Assembly (NCBI RefSeq): GCF_019856455.1
Contig: NZ_CP082205.1
Span: 1,054,001 to 1,118,000 of the forward strand
DNA from: Streptococcus suis
GTDB taxonomy: Bacteria > Bacillota > Bacilli > Lactobacillales > Streptococcaceae
Direction of reading: 5' to 3'
Length of the DNA: 64,000 bases
The position numbers and the translations under genes were made by a program. This document shows positions 29,049 to 38,005 of the stretch, in pieces. The first letter of the stretch is position 1. The number at the start of each line of letters is the position of its first letter. The notes beneath the pieces are model-generated. The model saw only the letters and a program-made list of their open reading frames with translations, made no database searches and was not told the origin of the DNA.

Positions 29049-30422
29049 ACAGGTGAAGCCAGAAAACTAGCCATTGATATGCGGTTGATTGACCCTGCTT
29101 ATAATTTATCAGATAATCAGAAAATCCTTCAAGTGGTCGATAATGTCGAGCGGATTTACCGTGAAGGAGCTGGAGACAAAGCCACACAGATGATTTTCTC
29201 TGATATTGGTACCCCTAAAAGTAAGGAAGAGGGTTTTGATGTCTACAATGAACTTAAGGACTTGCTAGTCGATCGAGGTATTCCAAAGGAACAAATTGCC
29301 TTTGTCCATGATGCCAATACTGATGAGAAGAAAAACTCACTGTCACGAAAGGTCAATAGTGGTGAAGTGCGGATTCTCATGGCTTCTACGGAAAAAGGTG
29401 GAACTGGTCTAAACGTACAATCACGCATGAAAGCTGTCCACCACTTAGATGTTCCTTGGCGTCCCTCAGATATTGTACAGCGAAATGGACGACTGATACG
29501 TCAGGGAAACATGCACCAGGAGGTAGATATTTATCACTATATTACAAAAGGGAGCTTTGACAATTACCTTTGGCAGACACAGGAGAATAAGCTCAAATAC
29601 ATCACTCAGATTATGACTTCAAAAGATCCTGTGAGATCAGCAGAAGATATTGATGAACAAACCATGACCGCATCAGACTTTAAGGCTTTAGCCACTGGTA
29701 ATCCCTATCTCAAACTCAAAATGGAATTGGAAAATGAACTGACAGTGTTAGAAAATCAAAAACGAGCTTTTAATCGCTCAAAAGATGAATACCGTCACAC
29801 TGTTTCCTATTGCGAGAAGCACCTCCCTATCATGGAAAAACGGTTGAGTCAATATGATAAAGATATTGCCCAATCTTTGGCAACAAAGTCGCAAGATTTT
29901 GTCATGCGATTTGACAATCAAGCAATGAATAATCGTGCAGAAGCAGGAGACTACCTGCGAAAACTCATTACCTATAACCGCTCAGATACCAAGGAAGTCA
30001 AAACACTTGCCAGCTTTAGAGGATTTGATTTAAAAATGACTACACGAGGTCCTAGTGAGCCTTTGCCAGAGACTGTTTCTTTGATGATTGTAGGCGATAA
30101 CCAATATACAGTCGCCCTTGATTTGAAATCAGACGTGGGAACCATTCAACGGATCAGTAATGCCATTGACCATATTATAGATGACCAAGAAAAGACACAA
30201 GAGCTGGTAAAGGATTTAAAAGATAAGCTACAAGTAGCCAAAGTAGAAGTTGAGAAAATCTTTCCCAAGGAAGAGGAATATCAGCTTGTAATGGCTAAGT
30301 ATGATGTTTTGGCTCCCTTGGTTGAAAAAGAAGCAGAGATAGAGGAGATTGATGCGGCTTTGGCCAAGTTTAGTGAAGATACAACACCCCAAATGAAGCA
30401 ACAAGTAGTACTCGAGATATAA
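29049..30422 (+). CDS. Methylase-SNF2 helicase, exon 2 (C-terminal)
   Basis: The last 457 codons contain the second helicase lobe: RILMASTEKGGTGLNVQ and VQRNGRLIRQGN (motif VI arginines), then a long coiled-coil tail. The frame joins exactly with exon 1 after intron removal. From 29469 onwards it belongs to the 2.3-kb stretch repeated at 47202. Without splicing only the N-terminal exon product would be made. Confidence 0.9.
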   Translation, partial: TGEARKLAIDMRLIDPAYNLSDNQKILQVVDNVERIYREGAGDKATQMIFSDIGTPKSKEEGFDVYNELKDLLVDRGIPKEQIAFVHDANTDEKKNSLSRKVNSGEVRILMASTEKGGTGLNVQSRMKAVHHLDVPWRPSDIVQRNGRLIRQGNMHQEVDIYHYITKGSFDNYLWQTQENKLKYITQIMTSKDPVRSAEDIDEQTMTASDFKALATGNPYLKLKMELENELTVLENQKRAFNRSKDEYRHTVSYCEKHLPIMEKRLSQYDKDIAQSLATKSQDFVMRFDNQAMNNRAEAGDYLRKLITYNRSDTKEVKTLASFRGFDLKMTTRGPSEPLPETVSLMIVGDNQYTVALDLKSDVGTIQRISNAIDHIIDDQEKTQELVKDLKDKLQVAKVEVEKIFPKEEEYQLVMAKYDVLAPLVEKEAEIEEIDAALAKFSEDTTPQMKQQVVLEI

Positions 30423-30431
30423 GAAAAATGG

Positions 30432-30460
30432 CTGACAAATATTTTTGAACGCGGTAAAAT
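30432..30460 (+). promoter_or_regulatory. Vegetative promoter for the 99-aa gene
   Basis: CTGACA, 17 bases, TAAAAT. The same promoter stands in the second copy at 48165. Confidence 0.7.
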
Positions 30461-30492
30461 GAAGTCAAGAAATCACATAAGGAGCACAGACC

Positions 30493-30792
30493 ATGACCAA
30501 AACAGTAGAAGAAATACGTTATCAACTTGAACAATGGTTGGCACAAGGTTTTACAAGCCCAGAGGATAGAGCCAACTACCAAGCTTTAAAGGAACAGTAT
30601 GAAGATGAAACTCTTGATTATAGCTTTTCAAAGCGTGAAATCACTGGACAGCTGGAACTCATCATCACAAGTCGTGAGAATGATTTTCCAAACTTAGATG
30701 AGGTGACGAAGGCAGAATACCTTGATTTGGTTGCCCAACTTGATGATTTAGACAAGAGACAGGCTGACTATTATCGCAAGCAATTAGCCTAG
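30493..30792 (+). CDS. ICE protein of unknown function (99 aa), copy 1
   Basis: A small, soluble, helical protein (begins with a TVEEIRYQLEQWLAQGFTSPE segment). Preceded by its own promoter (30432) and an AAGGAG site. A near-identical copy lies at 48226. I recognise no domain. It is conserved beside the helicase in both copies, so it is likely a genuine ICE gene. Confidence 0.7.
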   Translation: MTKTVEEIRYQLEQWLAQGFTSPEDRANYQALKEQYEDETLDYSFSKREITGQLELIITSRENDFPNLDEVTKAEYLDLVAQLDDLDKRQADYYRKQLA

Positions 30793-30805
30793 AAAGAGGT
30801 GTAAG

Positions 30806-31096
30806 ATGTTGGAGCAAATTCTACAAAGCCTTTTGATTATCGCAGCAATAGGACTGATGTTGTTTGTCCTTTATCGGATTGTGAAAGTTTCAGGTGCTTT
30901 ATTTCTTATCGGACTCATCAGTGGATTAGTCTTTATTGAAATATATGGAATTTACCTATTCTTCACAGAAAGACACCTATATTCAGAAGATTTAGCAGCT
31001 AATGGCATATGGAGTTTCACTGGATTTTATATTGCATTGAATTTATTTCTTGCTATTAGCTTAAGTATGAGGTGGTGGAGAAATAGAATCGTTTAA
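30806..31096 (+). CDS. Small three-helix membrane protein (96 aa), copy 1
   Basis: Three hydrophobic segments (about residues 4-22, 28-50, 68-86) with a basic C-terminus (MRWWRNRIV). It starts 13 nt after the 99-aa gene and ends just before a terminator. Function unknown; a part in the conjugation membrane complex is possible but not shown. A second copy lies at 48539. Confidence 0.7.
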   Translation: MLEQILQSLLIIAAIGLMLFVLYRIVKVSGALFLIGLISGLVFIEIYGIYLFFTERHLYSEDLAANGIWSFTGFYIALNLFLAISLSMRWWRNRIV

Positions 31097-31101
31097 CATG
31101 G

Positions 31102-31126
31102 GGATTACCTACTGGTAGTCCTTTTT
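31102..31126 (+). terminator. Terminator, copy 1
   Basis: GGATTACC pairs with GGTAGTCC (loop TACT), then TTTTT. The next promoter starts only two bases later. Confidence 0.8.
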
Positions 31127-31127
31127 C

Positions 31128-31162
31128 TTGTGATAAAATCTCCAAGCTAATCTTGATATGAT
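31128..31162 (+). promoter_or_regulatory. ICE regulon promoter C (TTGTGATA class)
   Basis: TTGTGATA, seven bases, CAAG and TATGAT at the conserved 23-base distance from TTGTGA. Confidence 0.68.
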
Positions 31163-31190
31163 GAAGCTATCACTAATAGAGGAGTAAGCC

Positions 31191-31922
31191 ATGTTAAATA
31201 AAGTGAAAGCTCGATTTCTGATTGGATTAGGAGGTTTAATCGCAGTCAGTTTTATGGTCATGATTGGCTACACGATTGGCTCACAAACCATTTCAAAGCA
31301 AACAGAGAACCAAATACGAGCAGAAGCCAATAAACTTGTGTCAAAGAAAAAGCAGGAGGAAAGAGCGACAGTCCTATCAGATGAGCTTGTCAATGAATTT
31401 CTCACTCAATATTTCACCAAGGTCCAGCTGGGTGAAAATAACGCTCGTATCAAACCCTACATGACGGACTCGGCATTTTCAGAAGAGGAAGCAAATCAGA
31501 ATAAAGCGATCAATCAAGTTTATAAAGACTATATGCTTGACTACCGATTTGAATCAGCCAGTATCTATGTCAATACAGAAAGTAATGTTGCACTTGCGGA
31601 AGTTACCTATCAAGTGACCTATGTATCTGATTTGAGTGAGCAACAACAGCGAACCTCTCAAACAGAAACCAAGACGGTTATGTTATCCTACTCCAAAGTT
31701 TCCGACAAGCTCCTGGTTAATCAGTTGACCATTTGGAATGGGAAACTGGAGGACATTAAAGAAGCCACAGATGGTGCAAATTCCAGCATACCAACGATCC
31801 AAGGATGTAGGACGGATTTTGCGGACATTCAAAATAAAAAAGAATGTGGAGGTAACAGACAATGGCAAAGACAATTTTTGAGGAAATGGGCGGCAAATAC
31901 GAAAGGCAAGGCGATTATTTAA
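31191..31922 (+). CDS. VirB8/TcpC-like protein, copy 1, 3' end replaced by transposon
   Basis: The protein has an N-terminal membrane helix (about 10-29) and an extracellular domain whose pattern (FLTQYFTKVQLGEN ... AEVTYQVTYVSD) fits the NTF2-like fold of VirB8/TcpC conjugation proteins; the assignment is tentative. The intact copy at 48925 ends after PTIQGTTTSENN. Here the frame crosses the transposon end at 31805 and gains about 38 foreign residues (from CRTDFADIQNKKECGG). The domain itself is complete, so the chimera may work. Confidence 0.6.
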   Translation: MLNKVKARFLIGLGGLIAVSFMVMIGYTIGSQTISKQTENQIRAEANKLVSKKKQEERATVLSDELVNEFLTQYFTKVQLGENNARIKPYMTDSAFSEEEANQNKAINQVYKDYMLDYRFESASIYVNTESNVALAEVTYQVTYVSDLSEQQQRTSQTETKTVMLSYSKVSDKLLVNQLTIWNGKLEDIKEATDGANSSIPTIQGCRTDFADIQNKKECGGNRQWQRQFLRKWAANTKGKAII

Positions 31923-32236
31923 TACCGTGCTTAACTGTACCCGCCGAAGAAGAACAGCCGATAGGCATCTGGGGACAGCGGCATTTGGATTATCTGAAGC
32001 ATCACTGCAAAGTTACATACACCAATCTTCTTACAAGCGGCAGACTTAACGCTTACCTTGCCGACATTGACAGACAGGCACAGGAACGCTTTGAAAGGCT
32101 CATAGAGGGTATGAAACAGGCACAGGGCATAACGGAACAGCTAAAGGCAGAAAACGCCTTAGAATGGACAGGATGCCTCAATAACATAAGGGCTTGTGCG
32201 AGGGAGATTGTGGAAAAGGAAATTATTTTTGCATAA
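31862..32236 (+). CDS. tnpV: TnpV transposon protein
   Basis: A 124-residue protein resembling TnpV of Tn4451-type elements: a IFEEMGGKYERQGDYLIPCL start, the IGIWGQRHLDYLKHH core, and a helical tail. Its biochemical role is not known; it usually travels at the end of elements with TnpX-type recombinases. AATGTGGAGGTAACAGACA provides the ribosome site. Confidence 0.85.
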   Translation: MAKTIFEEMGGKYERQGDYLIPCLTVPAEEEQPIGIWGQRHLDYLKHHCKVTYTNLLTSGRLNAYLADIDRQAQERFERLIEGMKQAQGITEQLKAENALEWTGCLNNIRACAREIVEKEIIFA

Positions 32237-32293
32237 ACAGATGATTAGTGGCAGGGGGAAATCCTGCCGCTTTTTCTGCTTTAGTTTGTCAGC

Positions 32294-32322
32294 TTGACAA
32301 ATAAAGGGTTAAGGAATATAAT
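32294..32322 (+). promoter_or_regulatory. tet(O) promoter
   Basis: TTGACA, 17 bases, TATAAT: exact consensus at both boxes. It lies about 280 bases before tet(O), leaving room for the attenuator leader. Confidence 0.9.
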
Positions 32323-32354
32323 TAGATTCAGTATTATACAAGGAGTTAATAAAT

Positions 32355-32378
32355 ATGCGGCAAGGTATTCTTAAATAA
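32355..32378 (+). CDS. tet(O) leader peptide MRQGILK
   Basis: A seven-codon frame with its own ribosome site (AGGAG, 32341-32345), shortly after the promoter and before the attenuator hairpin. In tet(M)-type leaders, slow translation under tetracycline lets polymerase read through the terminator. That mechanism is inferred by similarity of the leader layout. Confidence 0.6.
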   Translation: MRQGILK

Positions 32379-32530
32379 ACTGTCAATTTGATAGTGGGAA
32401 CAAAAAGTAGCAGTCCCGTTTCACTTTTAATATGGGGCTTAGTTTTTTGTACCCAGTTTAATAATACTTTTATCATGTAATTTTATATGCCCGAAAACAT
32501 ATAAGTGTTTTGGGGCTATTGGAGTTATTT

Positions 32531-32568
32531 ACCCAGTGATAGGAGTATTTATCACTGGGTATTTTTAT
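32531..32568 (+). terminator. Attenuator hairpin before tet(O)
   Basis: ACCCAGTGATA (32531-32541) pairs perfectly with TATCACTGGGT (32550-32560), followed by ATTTTTAT. Its place between leader peptide and tet(O) fits a tetracycline-responsive attenuator as in tet(M). Confidence 0.8.
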
Positions 32569-32602
32569 GCCCTTTTTTGGGTGTTGATAGGAGGAAAATC
32601 AC

Positions 32603-34522
32603 ATGAAAATAATTAACTTAGGCATTCTGGCTCACGTTGACGCAGGAAAGACAACATTAACGGAGAGTTTATTGTATACCAGTGGTGCAATTGCAGAACC
32701 AGGGAGCGTAGATAAAGGCACAACAAGGACAGATACAATGAATTTGGAGCGTCAAAGGGGAATCACTATCCAGACAGCAGTGACATCTTTTCAGTGGGAG
32801 GATGTAAAAGTCAACATTATAGATACGCCAGGCCATATGGATTTTTTGGCGGAAGTATACCGTTCTTTATCCGTATTAGACGGAGCAGTATTATTAGTTT
32901 CTGCAAAGGATGGCATACAGGCACAGACTCGTATACTGTTTCATGCACTACAGACAATGAAGATTCCGACAATTTTTTTCATCAATAAAATTGACCAAGA
33001 GGGGATTGATTTGCCAATGGTATATCAAGAAATGAAAGCAAAGCTTTCTTCGGAAATTATAGTGAAGCAAAAGGTTGGGCAGCATCCCCATATAAATGTA
33101 ACGGACAATGACGATATGGAACAGTGGGATGCGGTAATTATGGGAAACGATGAACTATTAGAGAAATATATGTCAGGGAAACCGTTTAAAATGTCAGAAC
33201 TGGAACAGGAAGAAAACAGGAGATTCCAAAACGGAACGTTATTTCCCGTTTATCACGGAAGTGCTAAAAACAATCTGGGGATTCGGCAGCTTATAGAAGT
33301 GATTGCCAGTAAGTTTTATTCATCAACGCCTGAAGGTCAATCTGAACTATGCGGGCAGGTTTTTAAGATTGAATATTCAGAGAAAAGGCGGCGTTTTGTT
33401 TATGTGCGTATATATAGCGGAACATTGCATTTGAGGGATGTTATTAAAATATCTGAAAAAGAGAAAATAAAAATCACAGAGATGTGTGTTCCGACAAACG
33501 GTGAATTATATTCATCCGATACAGCCTGCTCTGGTGATATTGTAATTTTACCAAATGATGTTTTGCAGCTAAACAGTATTTTGGGGAACGAAATGCTGTT
33601 GCCGCAGAGAAAATTTATTGAAAATCCTCTCCCTATGCTCCAAACAACGATTGCAGTAAAGAAATCTGAACAGCGGGAAATATTGCTTGGGGCACTTACA
33701 GAAATTTCAGATGGCGACCCTCTTTTAAAATATTATGTGGATACTACAACGCATGAGATTATACTTTCTTTTTTGGGGAATGTGCAGATGGAAGTCATTT
33801 GTGCCATCCTTGAGGAAAAATACCATGTGGAGGCAGAAATAAAAGAGCCTACTGTTATATATATGGAAAGACCGCTTAGAAAAGCAGAATATACCATCCA
33901 CATAGAAGTCCCGCCAAATCCTTTCTGGGCTTCTGTCGGGTTGTCCATAGAGCCGCTCCCTATTGGAAGCGGAGTGCAGTATGAAAGCAGAGTTTCACTT
34001 GGATATTTAAACCAATCGTTCCAAAATGCGGTTATGGAGGGGGTTCTTTATGGCTGCGAGCAGGGGCTGTATGGATGGAAAGTGACAGACTGTAAAATCT
34101 GTTTTGAATATGGATTGTATTATAGTCCTGTAAGTACCCCCGCAGACTTTCGGCTGCTTTCCCCTATCGTATTGGAGCAGGCTTTAAAAAAAGCAGGGAC
34201 AGAACTATTAGAGCCATATCTCCACTTTGAAATTTATGCACCGCAGGAATATCTCTCACGGGCGTATCATGATGCCCCAAGGTATTGTGCAGATATTGTA
34301 AGTACTCAGGTAAAGAATGACGAGGTCATTCTGAAAGGAGAAATCCCTGCCAGATGTATTCAAGAATACAGGAACGATTTAACTTATTTCACAAATGGGC
34401 AGGGAGTCTGCTTGACAGAGTTAAAAGGATACCAGCCAGCTATTGGTAAATTTATTTGCCAACCCCGCCGCCCGAATAGCCGTATAGATAAGGTTCGGCA
34501 TATGTTCCACAAGTTAGCTTAA
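32603..34522 (+). CDS. tet(O): Tet(O) ribosomal protection protein
   Basis: A 639-residue GTPase related to EF-G that removes tetracycline from the 30S subunit. GTPase motifs: [12 protein letters not shown] (G1), the RGITIQ switch (G2), DTPGHMDF (G3) and NKID (G4). The sequence follows Tet(O) (for example [19 protein letters not shown]), with a few residues near the N-terminus (AEPGSVDKG) recalling Tet(32), possibly a small mosaic patch. Start, GGAGG site and length are as expected. Fully intact: tetracycline resistance is predicted. Confidence 0.97.
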   Translation: MKIINLGILAHVDAGKTTLTESLLYTSGAIAEPGSVDKGTTRTDTMNLERQRGITIQTAVTSFQWEDVKVNIIDTPGHMDFLAEVYRSLSVLDGAVLLVSAKDGIQAQTRILFHALQTMKIPTIFFINKIDQEGIDLPMVYQEMKAKLSSEIIVKQKVGQHPHINVTDNDDMEQWDAVIMGNDELLEKYMSGKPFKMSELEQEENRRFQNGTLFPVYHGSAKNNLGIRQLIEVIASKFYSSTPEGQSELCGQVFKIEYSEKRRRFVYVRIYSGTLHLRDVIKISEKEKIKITEMCVPTNGELYSSDTACSGDIVILPNDVLQLNSILGNEMLLPQRKFIENPLPMLQTTIAVKKSEQREILLGALTEISDGDPLLKYYVDTTTHEIILSFLGNVQMEVICAILEEKYHVEAEIKEPTVIYMERPLRKAEYTIHIEVPPNPFWASVGLSIEPLPIGSGVQYESRVSLGYLNQSFQNAVMEGVLYGCEQGLYGWKVTDCKICFEYGLYYSPVSTPADFRLLSPIVLEQALKKAGTELLEPYLHFEIYAPQEYLSRAYHDAPRYCADIVSTQVKNDEVILKGEIPARCIQEYRNDLTYFTNGQGVCLTELKGYQPAIGKFICQPRRPNSRIDKVRHMFHKLA

Positions 34523-34573
34523 CAGCTTGCAAAAGTCATATAAAATGAGATTTGAAAGGATTAGAGACTAATT

Positions 34574-34747
34574 ATGATGAAATGCGAATGGATATTGTGT
34601 CCTGTTTGTGGGAGCAAAACCCGTAATAAAATTAGGAAGGACACTGTTTTGGAGAATTATCCCCTTTATTGTCCAAAATGCAGACAAGAAAGATTGATTA
34701 AAGTTGACAACTTGAAGATAACTGTCATCAAAGAGCCAGACGCTTAA
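34574..34747 (+). CDS. Cysteine-rich KTR-domain protein (57 aa)
   Basis: A small protein with two CXXC pairs (CPVCGSKTRNK and CPKCRQERL), a zinc-ribbon-like fold with the KTR signature; homologues commonly follow tet ribosomal-protection genes. It probably binds zinc; role unknown. It starts about 50 nt after tet(O) and ends 6 nt before a terminator. Confidence 0.8.
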   Translation: MMKCEWILCPVCGSKTRNKIRKDTVLENYPLYCPKCRQERLIKVDNLKITVIKEPDA

Positions 34748-34752
34748 GACGC

Positions 34753-34799
34753 AGAGCCGATGAAATTGTGGAACAATTCACGAATCATCGGCTCTTTTT
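34753..34799 (+). terminator. Terminator of the tet(O) transcript
   Basis: AGAGCCGATGA pairs with TCATCGGCTCT, followed by TTTTT. Confidence 0.88.
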
Positions 34800-35234
34800 G
34801 TTTCGTATTTGAAAGAACAAACTCACCAAATAAAAAAAACGATATTCGGGTGGGTTATTTTGTTATACCCTAAATTACCCTCTGAATTTGTTTTTAAATT
34901 TGGAGGGATTTTTTTATGTCCTTTTTTCGGGCAGTTATCTATCTGCTCATACGAAGCAAAATTTATCAATACATAGCATATCAGAGAACGGCAGGAAACC
35001 AGTTAAAAAAATTTCTGCCAGTGCAACGGTACTTCTCACCTTGAAAGTAGAAGTACAATCTCCATACAATAGAATTACTATTTCCTATAACCGTAAAGGT
35101 CACAGAGCCTTTGCGGTTTTTCTTTTGTCGATTTTTGTTGGAAAGTGCCGTAGGGCTGTTTCTGATATGCGGTGTCGTTCTCCGCCTCTCCATCTGGATT
35201 TTTTACATTTCAAAAATTCAGATGGGAGGTATTT
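34800..35234 (+). other. Non-coding stretch with two further terminator-like hairpins
   Basis: No convincing gene. Two hairpins with T runs are visible: CCCTCTGAATTT / AAATTTGGAGGG at 34878-34915, and AACCGTAAAGG / CCTTTGCGGTT at 35089-35123. They may be attenuators of the sigma-like gene that follows, in the manner of the long regulated leaders of Tn916-type elements. A ribosome site (GGGAGG) for the next gene closes the stretch. Confidence 0.55.
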
Positions 35235-35747
35235 ATGGTGAAATATGCACCAAGAAAGGTATATATCAGAGAAAGTGGCGGCTATGTGGAATTATCCTAC
35301 ACGGAGTTCTGCCGTTGCAGGGAATCCGACCAGACCTATATGGACAAGCTGTTTATCCCCATTCAAGGCTGTCTGCTTGAAGTCGTGAGGGAGCAATACA
35401 CAGACTTCTACCGTGACAAGGAACGGTGGCGTTATCTGCAAAAATTAGATACAAAGAATAGACTGCTATCTCTCGACGGATTTACGGACAGCGAGGGGAA
35501 TCCTCTGGACTTTATCACTGATGAAGCGGTGGACATTGCAGAAACCGTTGTCAATGCGGTCATGGTGGACATGCTGAAAGCCGCCCTGCCTTTGCTGTCG
35601 GATAGTGAACAGGAGCTGATACAGGCAATCTTTTTTGACGGACTTTCTGAGCGTGAAGTCGGGGCGAGGTTGGGCATAACCCAGAGCGTTGTAAACAAAC
35701 GCAAAGCCAGAATCCTAATAAAACTAAGAAAGATAATAGAAAATTAA
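35235..35747 (+). CDS. Sigma-70-like regulator 1
   Basis: A 170-residue protein whose C-terminal third is a sigma region-4-type helix-turn-helix (LIQAIFFDGLSEREVGARLGITQSVVNKRKARILIKL). Related transposon-borne sigma-like factors control excision and transfer genes. ATG 35235 follows GGGAGG. The N-terminal part lacks a clear region 2, so it may act as a DNA-binding co-regulator rather than a true sigma factor. Confidence 0.75.
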   Translation: MVKYAPRKVYIRESGGYVELSYTEFCRCRESDQTYMDKLFIPIQGCLLEVVREQYTDFYRDKERWRYLQKLDTKNRLLSLDGFTDSEGNPLDFITDEAVDIAETVVNAVMVDMLKAALPLLSDSEQELIQAIFFDGLSEREVGARLGITQSVVNKRKARILIKLRKIIEN

Positions 35748-35761
35748 AATTTAAGGCGTTC

Positions 35762-35802
35762 AGCCCCCTTGTTTTTTCCTTTGGGAAGATGAGGGGGCTT
35801 TT
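35762..35802 (+). terminator. Terminator after sigma-like regulator 1
   Basis: AGCCCCCT (35762-35769) pairs with AGGGGGCT (35792-35799), then TTT. Confidence 0.75.
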
Positions 35803-35841
35803 CTCTGCCCTCTCAATCAATTCTGATTGGAGGAAGTAAGA

Positions 35842-36267
35842 ATGGCATACAACCACGGACGGGAGGACAGGAAATGGCGTATCTGGAAAGAAGCGGAGGA
35901 AAAGCTGCTGCGTGAGTGCGGCGTTGATGAAGCGACCATTGAGCAGATACGCATGGCGGACAGGGCAGACTTCAATTCCAACAGGCGGTTTTACCGATGG
36001 ACGAATGACGTTGCGGAATATCTTGAGGACATGGCAGGCAGGGAGCGGCAGGCGGAAGTGGGTACGGTTGCGGAGTTACTGGAAGAGATTGAGAGCGAAA
36101 ATCTCTATCAAGTATTAGTCACGGTGGACGGGCGTACCTTGAAAATCGTCCTGCTGAAAATGCAGGGGTATTCCACAAAGGAGATTGCCCCGCTTGTGCA
36201 TTTGACGACTGGTGCCATCTATGCGAGGTTAGACCATCTGCGGAAGAAGCTGCGGAAAATTTTATAG
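35842..36267 (+). CDS. Sigma-70 region-4-like regulator 2
   Basis: A 141-residue protein ending in a region-4 helix-turn-helix (IVLLKMQGYSTKEIAPLVHLTTGAIYARLDHLRKKLRKIL). The N-terminal half is charged and helical. It begins with ATG 35842 after GGAGG. Together with its two neighbours it forms a block of small sigma-like proteins typical for Tn1549-like elements. Confidence 0.75.
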   Translation: MAYNHGREDRKWRIWKEAEEKLLRECGVDEATIEQIRMADRADFNSNRRFYRWTNDVAEYLEDMAGRERQAEVGTVAELLEEIESENLYQVLVTVDGRTLKIVLLKMQGYSTKEIAPLVHLTTGAIYARLDHLRKKLRKIL

Positions 36268-36350
36268 CTTCTAAAACAGCCTGCCATCCTGCGGGCTACT
36301 GGGTGAGGGATGGAAATCCCCTCACTCATTTTTTGCAGGAGGACAACAGG

Positions 36351-37103
36351 ATGGCATACAGGGTTAAGGCATACACGCTTCGGGAGGAATCCACGGAAAG
36401 CGGCACAAGGTATTTTATCAGCTTTAAGGACGGGCAGGGCAAATCCCACGAGTTGGAAGTGTCGGAACAGTTCTTTATGGAGTTTCGGCAGATGGAGCGC
36501 AGGAACAGGAATCTTTTCTAATGGGACGAGCGGCACAGGGAGTTTAACGAGGTATGGGACGAAACCCTTTACAGACGGGCGTTGCGTGTGCCTAAGAGCC
36601 TTGATGAACGCATGGTTGAGGAAGAACGGAATGAAACGCTCTATAAGGCGGTTGGGAGCCTTCCAGAGATACAAAGGCGGCGTTTCCTGCTCTACTACGA
36701 GTATGAGTTCAATTTTTACCAAATCGCCGCTATGGAGCATTGCACCGCTTCGGCAATACAGAAATCTGTTGCGATTGCAAAGGAGAAAGTAAAGGCGGAA
36801 ATTGAAGAAATATCTCCAACCGTGACTGACACCGCCCGAAAAAGAAATCTGTTTTTTATTTGTGTGGGATTGGCGGCATTACATACTCTCACTTTTTTCC
36901 GTGGGAGTAAATCTATTTTTAAGGAGGTCAACGCCTATGTGCAACGAAAACAAAGACACCGCCCGAAAGGAGGAAAGCCATGCAGAAGTTACAGACAGTC
37001 AACGCCGAAACGCTCCTTTATGAACCGCTTGAGAAACCATCCTTTGTGGTGGACAGCCTTATCCCGACAGGCTTATCGCTGTTCTGCGGCTCACAGAAGA
37101 TAG
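36351..37103 (+). pseudogene. Sigma-70-like regulator 3 with in-frame stop
   Basis: The first 56 codons (MAYRVKAYTLREE ... RRNRNLF) end at TAA 36519-36521. The same frame continues without a break: WDERHREFNEVWDETLYRRALRVPKSLDE, then a region-4 helix-turn-helix (RRFLLYYEYEFNFYQIAAMEHCTASAIQKSV). One CAA-to-TAA change explains this (Q before WDERHRE). As written only the 56-residue start is made, although a TTG or an internal ATG (36612) could restart the DNA-binding part. The frame runs to 37103, overlapping the ATPase gene, so its natural end is unclear. Confidence 0.7.
36937..37023 (+). CDS. Possible 28-aa overlapping peptide
   Basis: ATG 36937 has a strong AAGGAGGT site and opens a frame (MCNENKDTARKEE) that overlaps the start of the ATPase gene in another frame. 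It may serve to couple translation of the ATPase. No homology is recognised. Confidence 0.35.
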   Translation: MCNENKDTARKEESHAEVTDSQRRNAPL

Positions 37104-38005
37104 GCAAAAGCTGGCTCATGCTGAAGCTATGCTTATGCGTGTCGCAGGGAATCCCTTTATGGGATATGCCGACAATGGAGGGCGATGTGCTTTACCTCTG
37201 CCTTGAGGACACGTTCTGCCGCATACAGGACAGGTTATTTCGTTTGACGGACGAAGCAAGCGGGCGGCTCCACTTTGCCGTGGCAAGCTGCAAGCTGTCA
37301 GACGGTCTTATCGTGCAGCTTGAAGATTATCTGAAAGATTACCCAGACAGCAGGCTCATTGTCATTGATACCTTGCAGAAAGTCCGTACAGCTTCAAAAG
37401 ACAATGCCTATGCAAGCGACTATGGGGACATCTCCCTCATCAAAGACTTTGCCGACAGGCACTCTCTGGCGGTCATTGTCGTACACCACATCCGAAAGCA
37501 GAATGACAGCGACGTGTTCAACAAGGTGTCTGGGACGACAGGATTAACGGGGAGTGCGGACGCTACCTTTGTTCTGGAAAAGGAGAAACGTGCGTCTGAC
37601 ACCGCCAAGCTGTATGTGACGGGCAGGGACACGCCTTATCAGGAATACACGCTGCGTTTCCGTGATTGCCGTTGGGAGCTTGTGGAGCGGAAAACGCAGG
37701 AGCAGCTTGCGAAAGAAACGATACCAGATGTCCTTTTTCGGTTGGTGGATTTTATGAGGGATAAGGAAGAATGGATAGGCACGGCAACGGAACTGTTAGC
37801 CGCTATGGGGGAAACGGAAACCATACCCACGGTGATTACGAAATGGCTGAATGAATACCGCACCACATTTTTAAGCGAGAACCGTATCTGCTACCAGTAC
37901 AGCCGCAGGAAAGACGGCAGGCGGATTGCCCTTGCAAGGAGGGCGGGTGACAGCGGTGATGGTGGTGACAGCGATATTAGGATACCCCCCTGTTACTGTC
38001 ATTGA
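36980..38005 (+). CDS. RecA-like (AAA_25) ATPase
   Basis: A 341-residue ATPase of the RepA/DnaB-like RecA-fold family: Walker A GSQKIGKS near residue 37, Walker B RLIVIDTLQ near 120, and sensor segment VIVVHHIRK. Such proteins act as small helicases in replication or mobilization of plasmids and transposons. The start follows AAAGGAGG. Its final codons lie within a GC-rich repeat that continues into the non-coding region before mobV. Confidence 0.85.
   Translation: MQKLQTVNAETLLYEPLEKPSFVVDSLIPTGLSLFCGSQKIGKSWLMLKLCLCVSQGIPLWDMPTMEGDVLYLCLEDTFCRIQDRLFRLTDEASGRLHFAVASCKLSDGLIVQLEDYLKDYPDSRLIVIDTLQKVRTASKDNAYASDYGDISLIKDFADRHSLAVIVVHHIRKQNDSDVFNKVSGTTGLTGSADATFVLEKEKRASDTAKLYVTGRDTPYQEYTLRFRDCRWELVERKTQEQLAKETIPDVLFRLVDFMRDKEEWIGTATELLAAMGETETIPTVITKWLNEYRTTFLSENRICYQYSRRKDGRRIALARRAGDSGDGGDSDIRIPPCYCH

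Larger units (their letters stand above)
29469..31805 (+). repeat. Copy 1 of a 2.3-kb ICE duplication
   Basis: This stretch (helicase tail and three small genes) recurs at 47202-49539 in the same order and direction, almost identical in length. Both copies begin and end at a GA dinucleotide, and the serine-recombinase transposon lies between them. Protein differences of roughly 5 per cent in the helicase tail show that the copies are not a recent tandem duplication. Confidence 0.9.

Noticed and set aside
32603..34522. Gene considered as mosaic tet(O/W/32/O) or tet(W)
   Set aside because: Central and C-terminal parts follow Tet(O) throughout; no Tet(W)-like block is seen, at most a few residues at the N-terminus.
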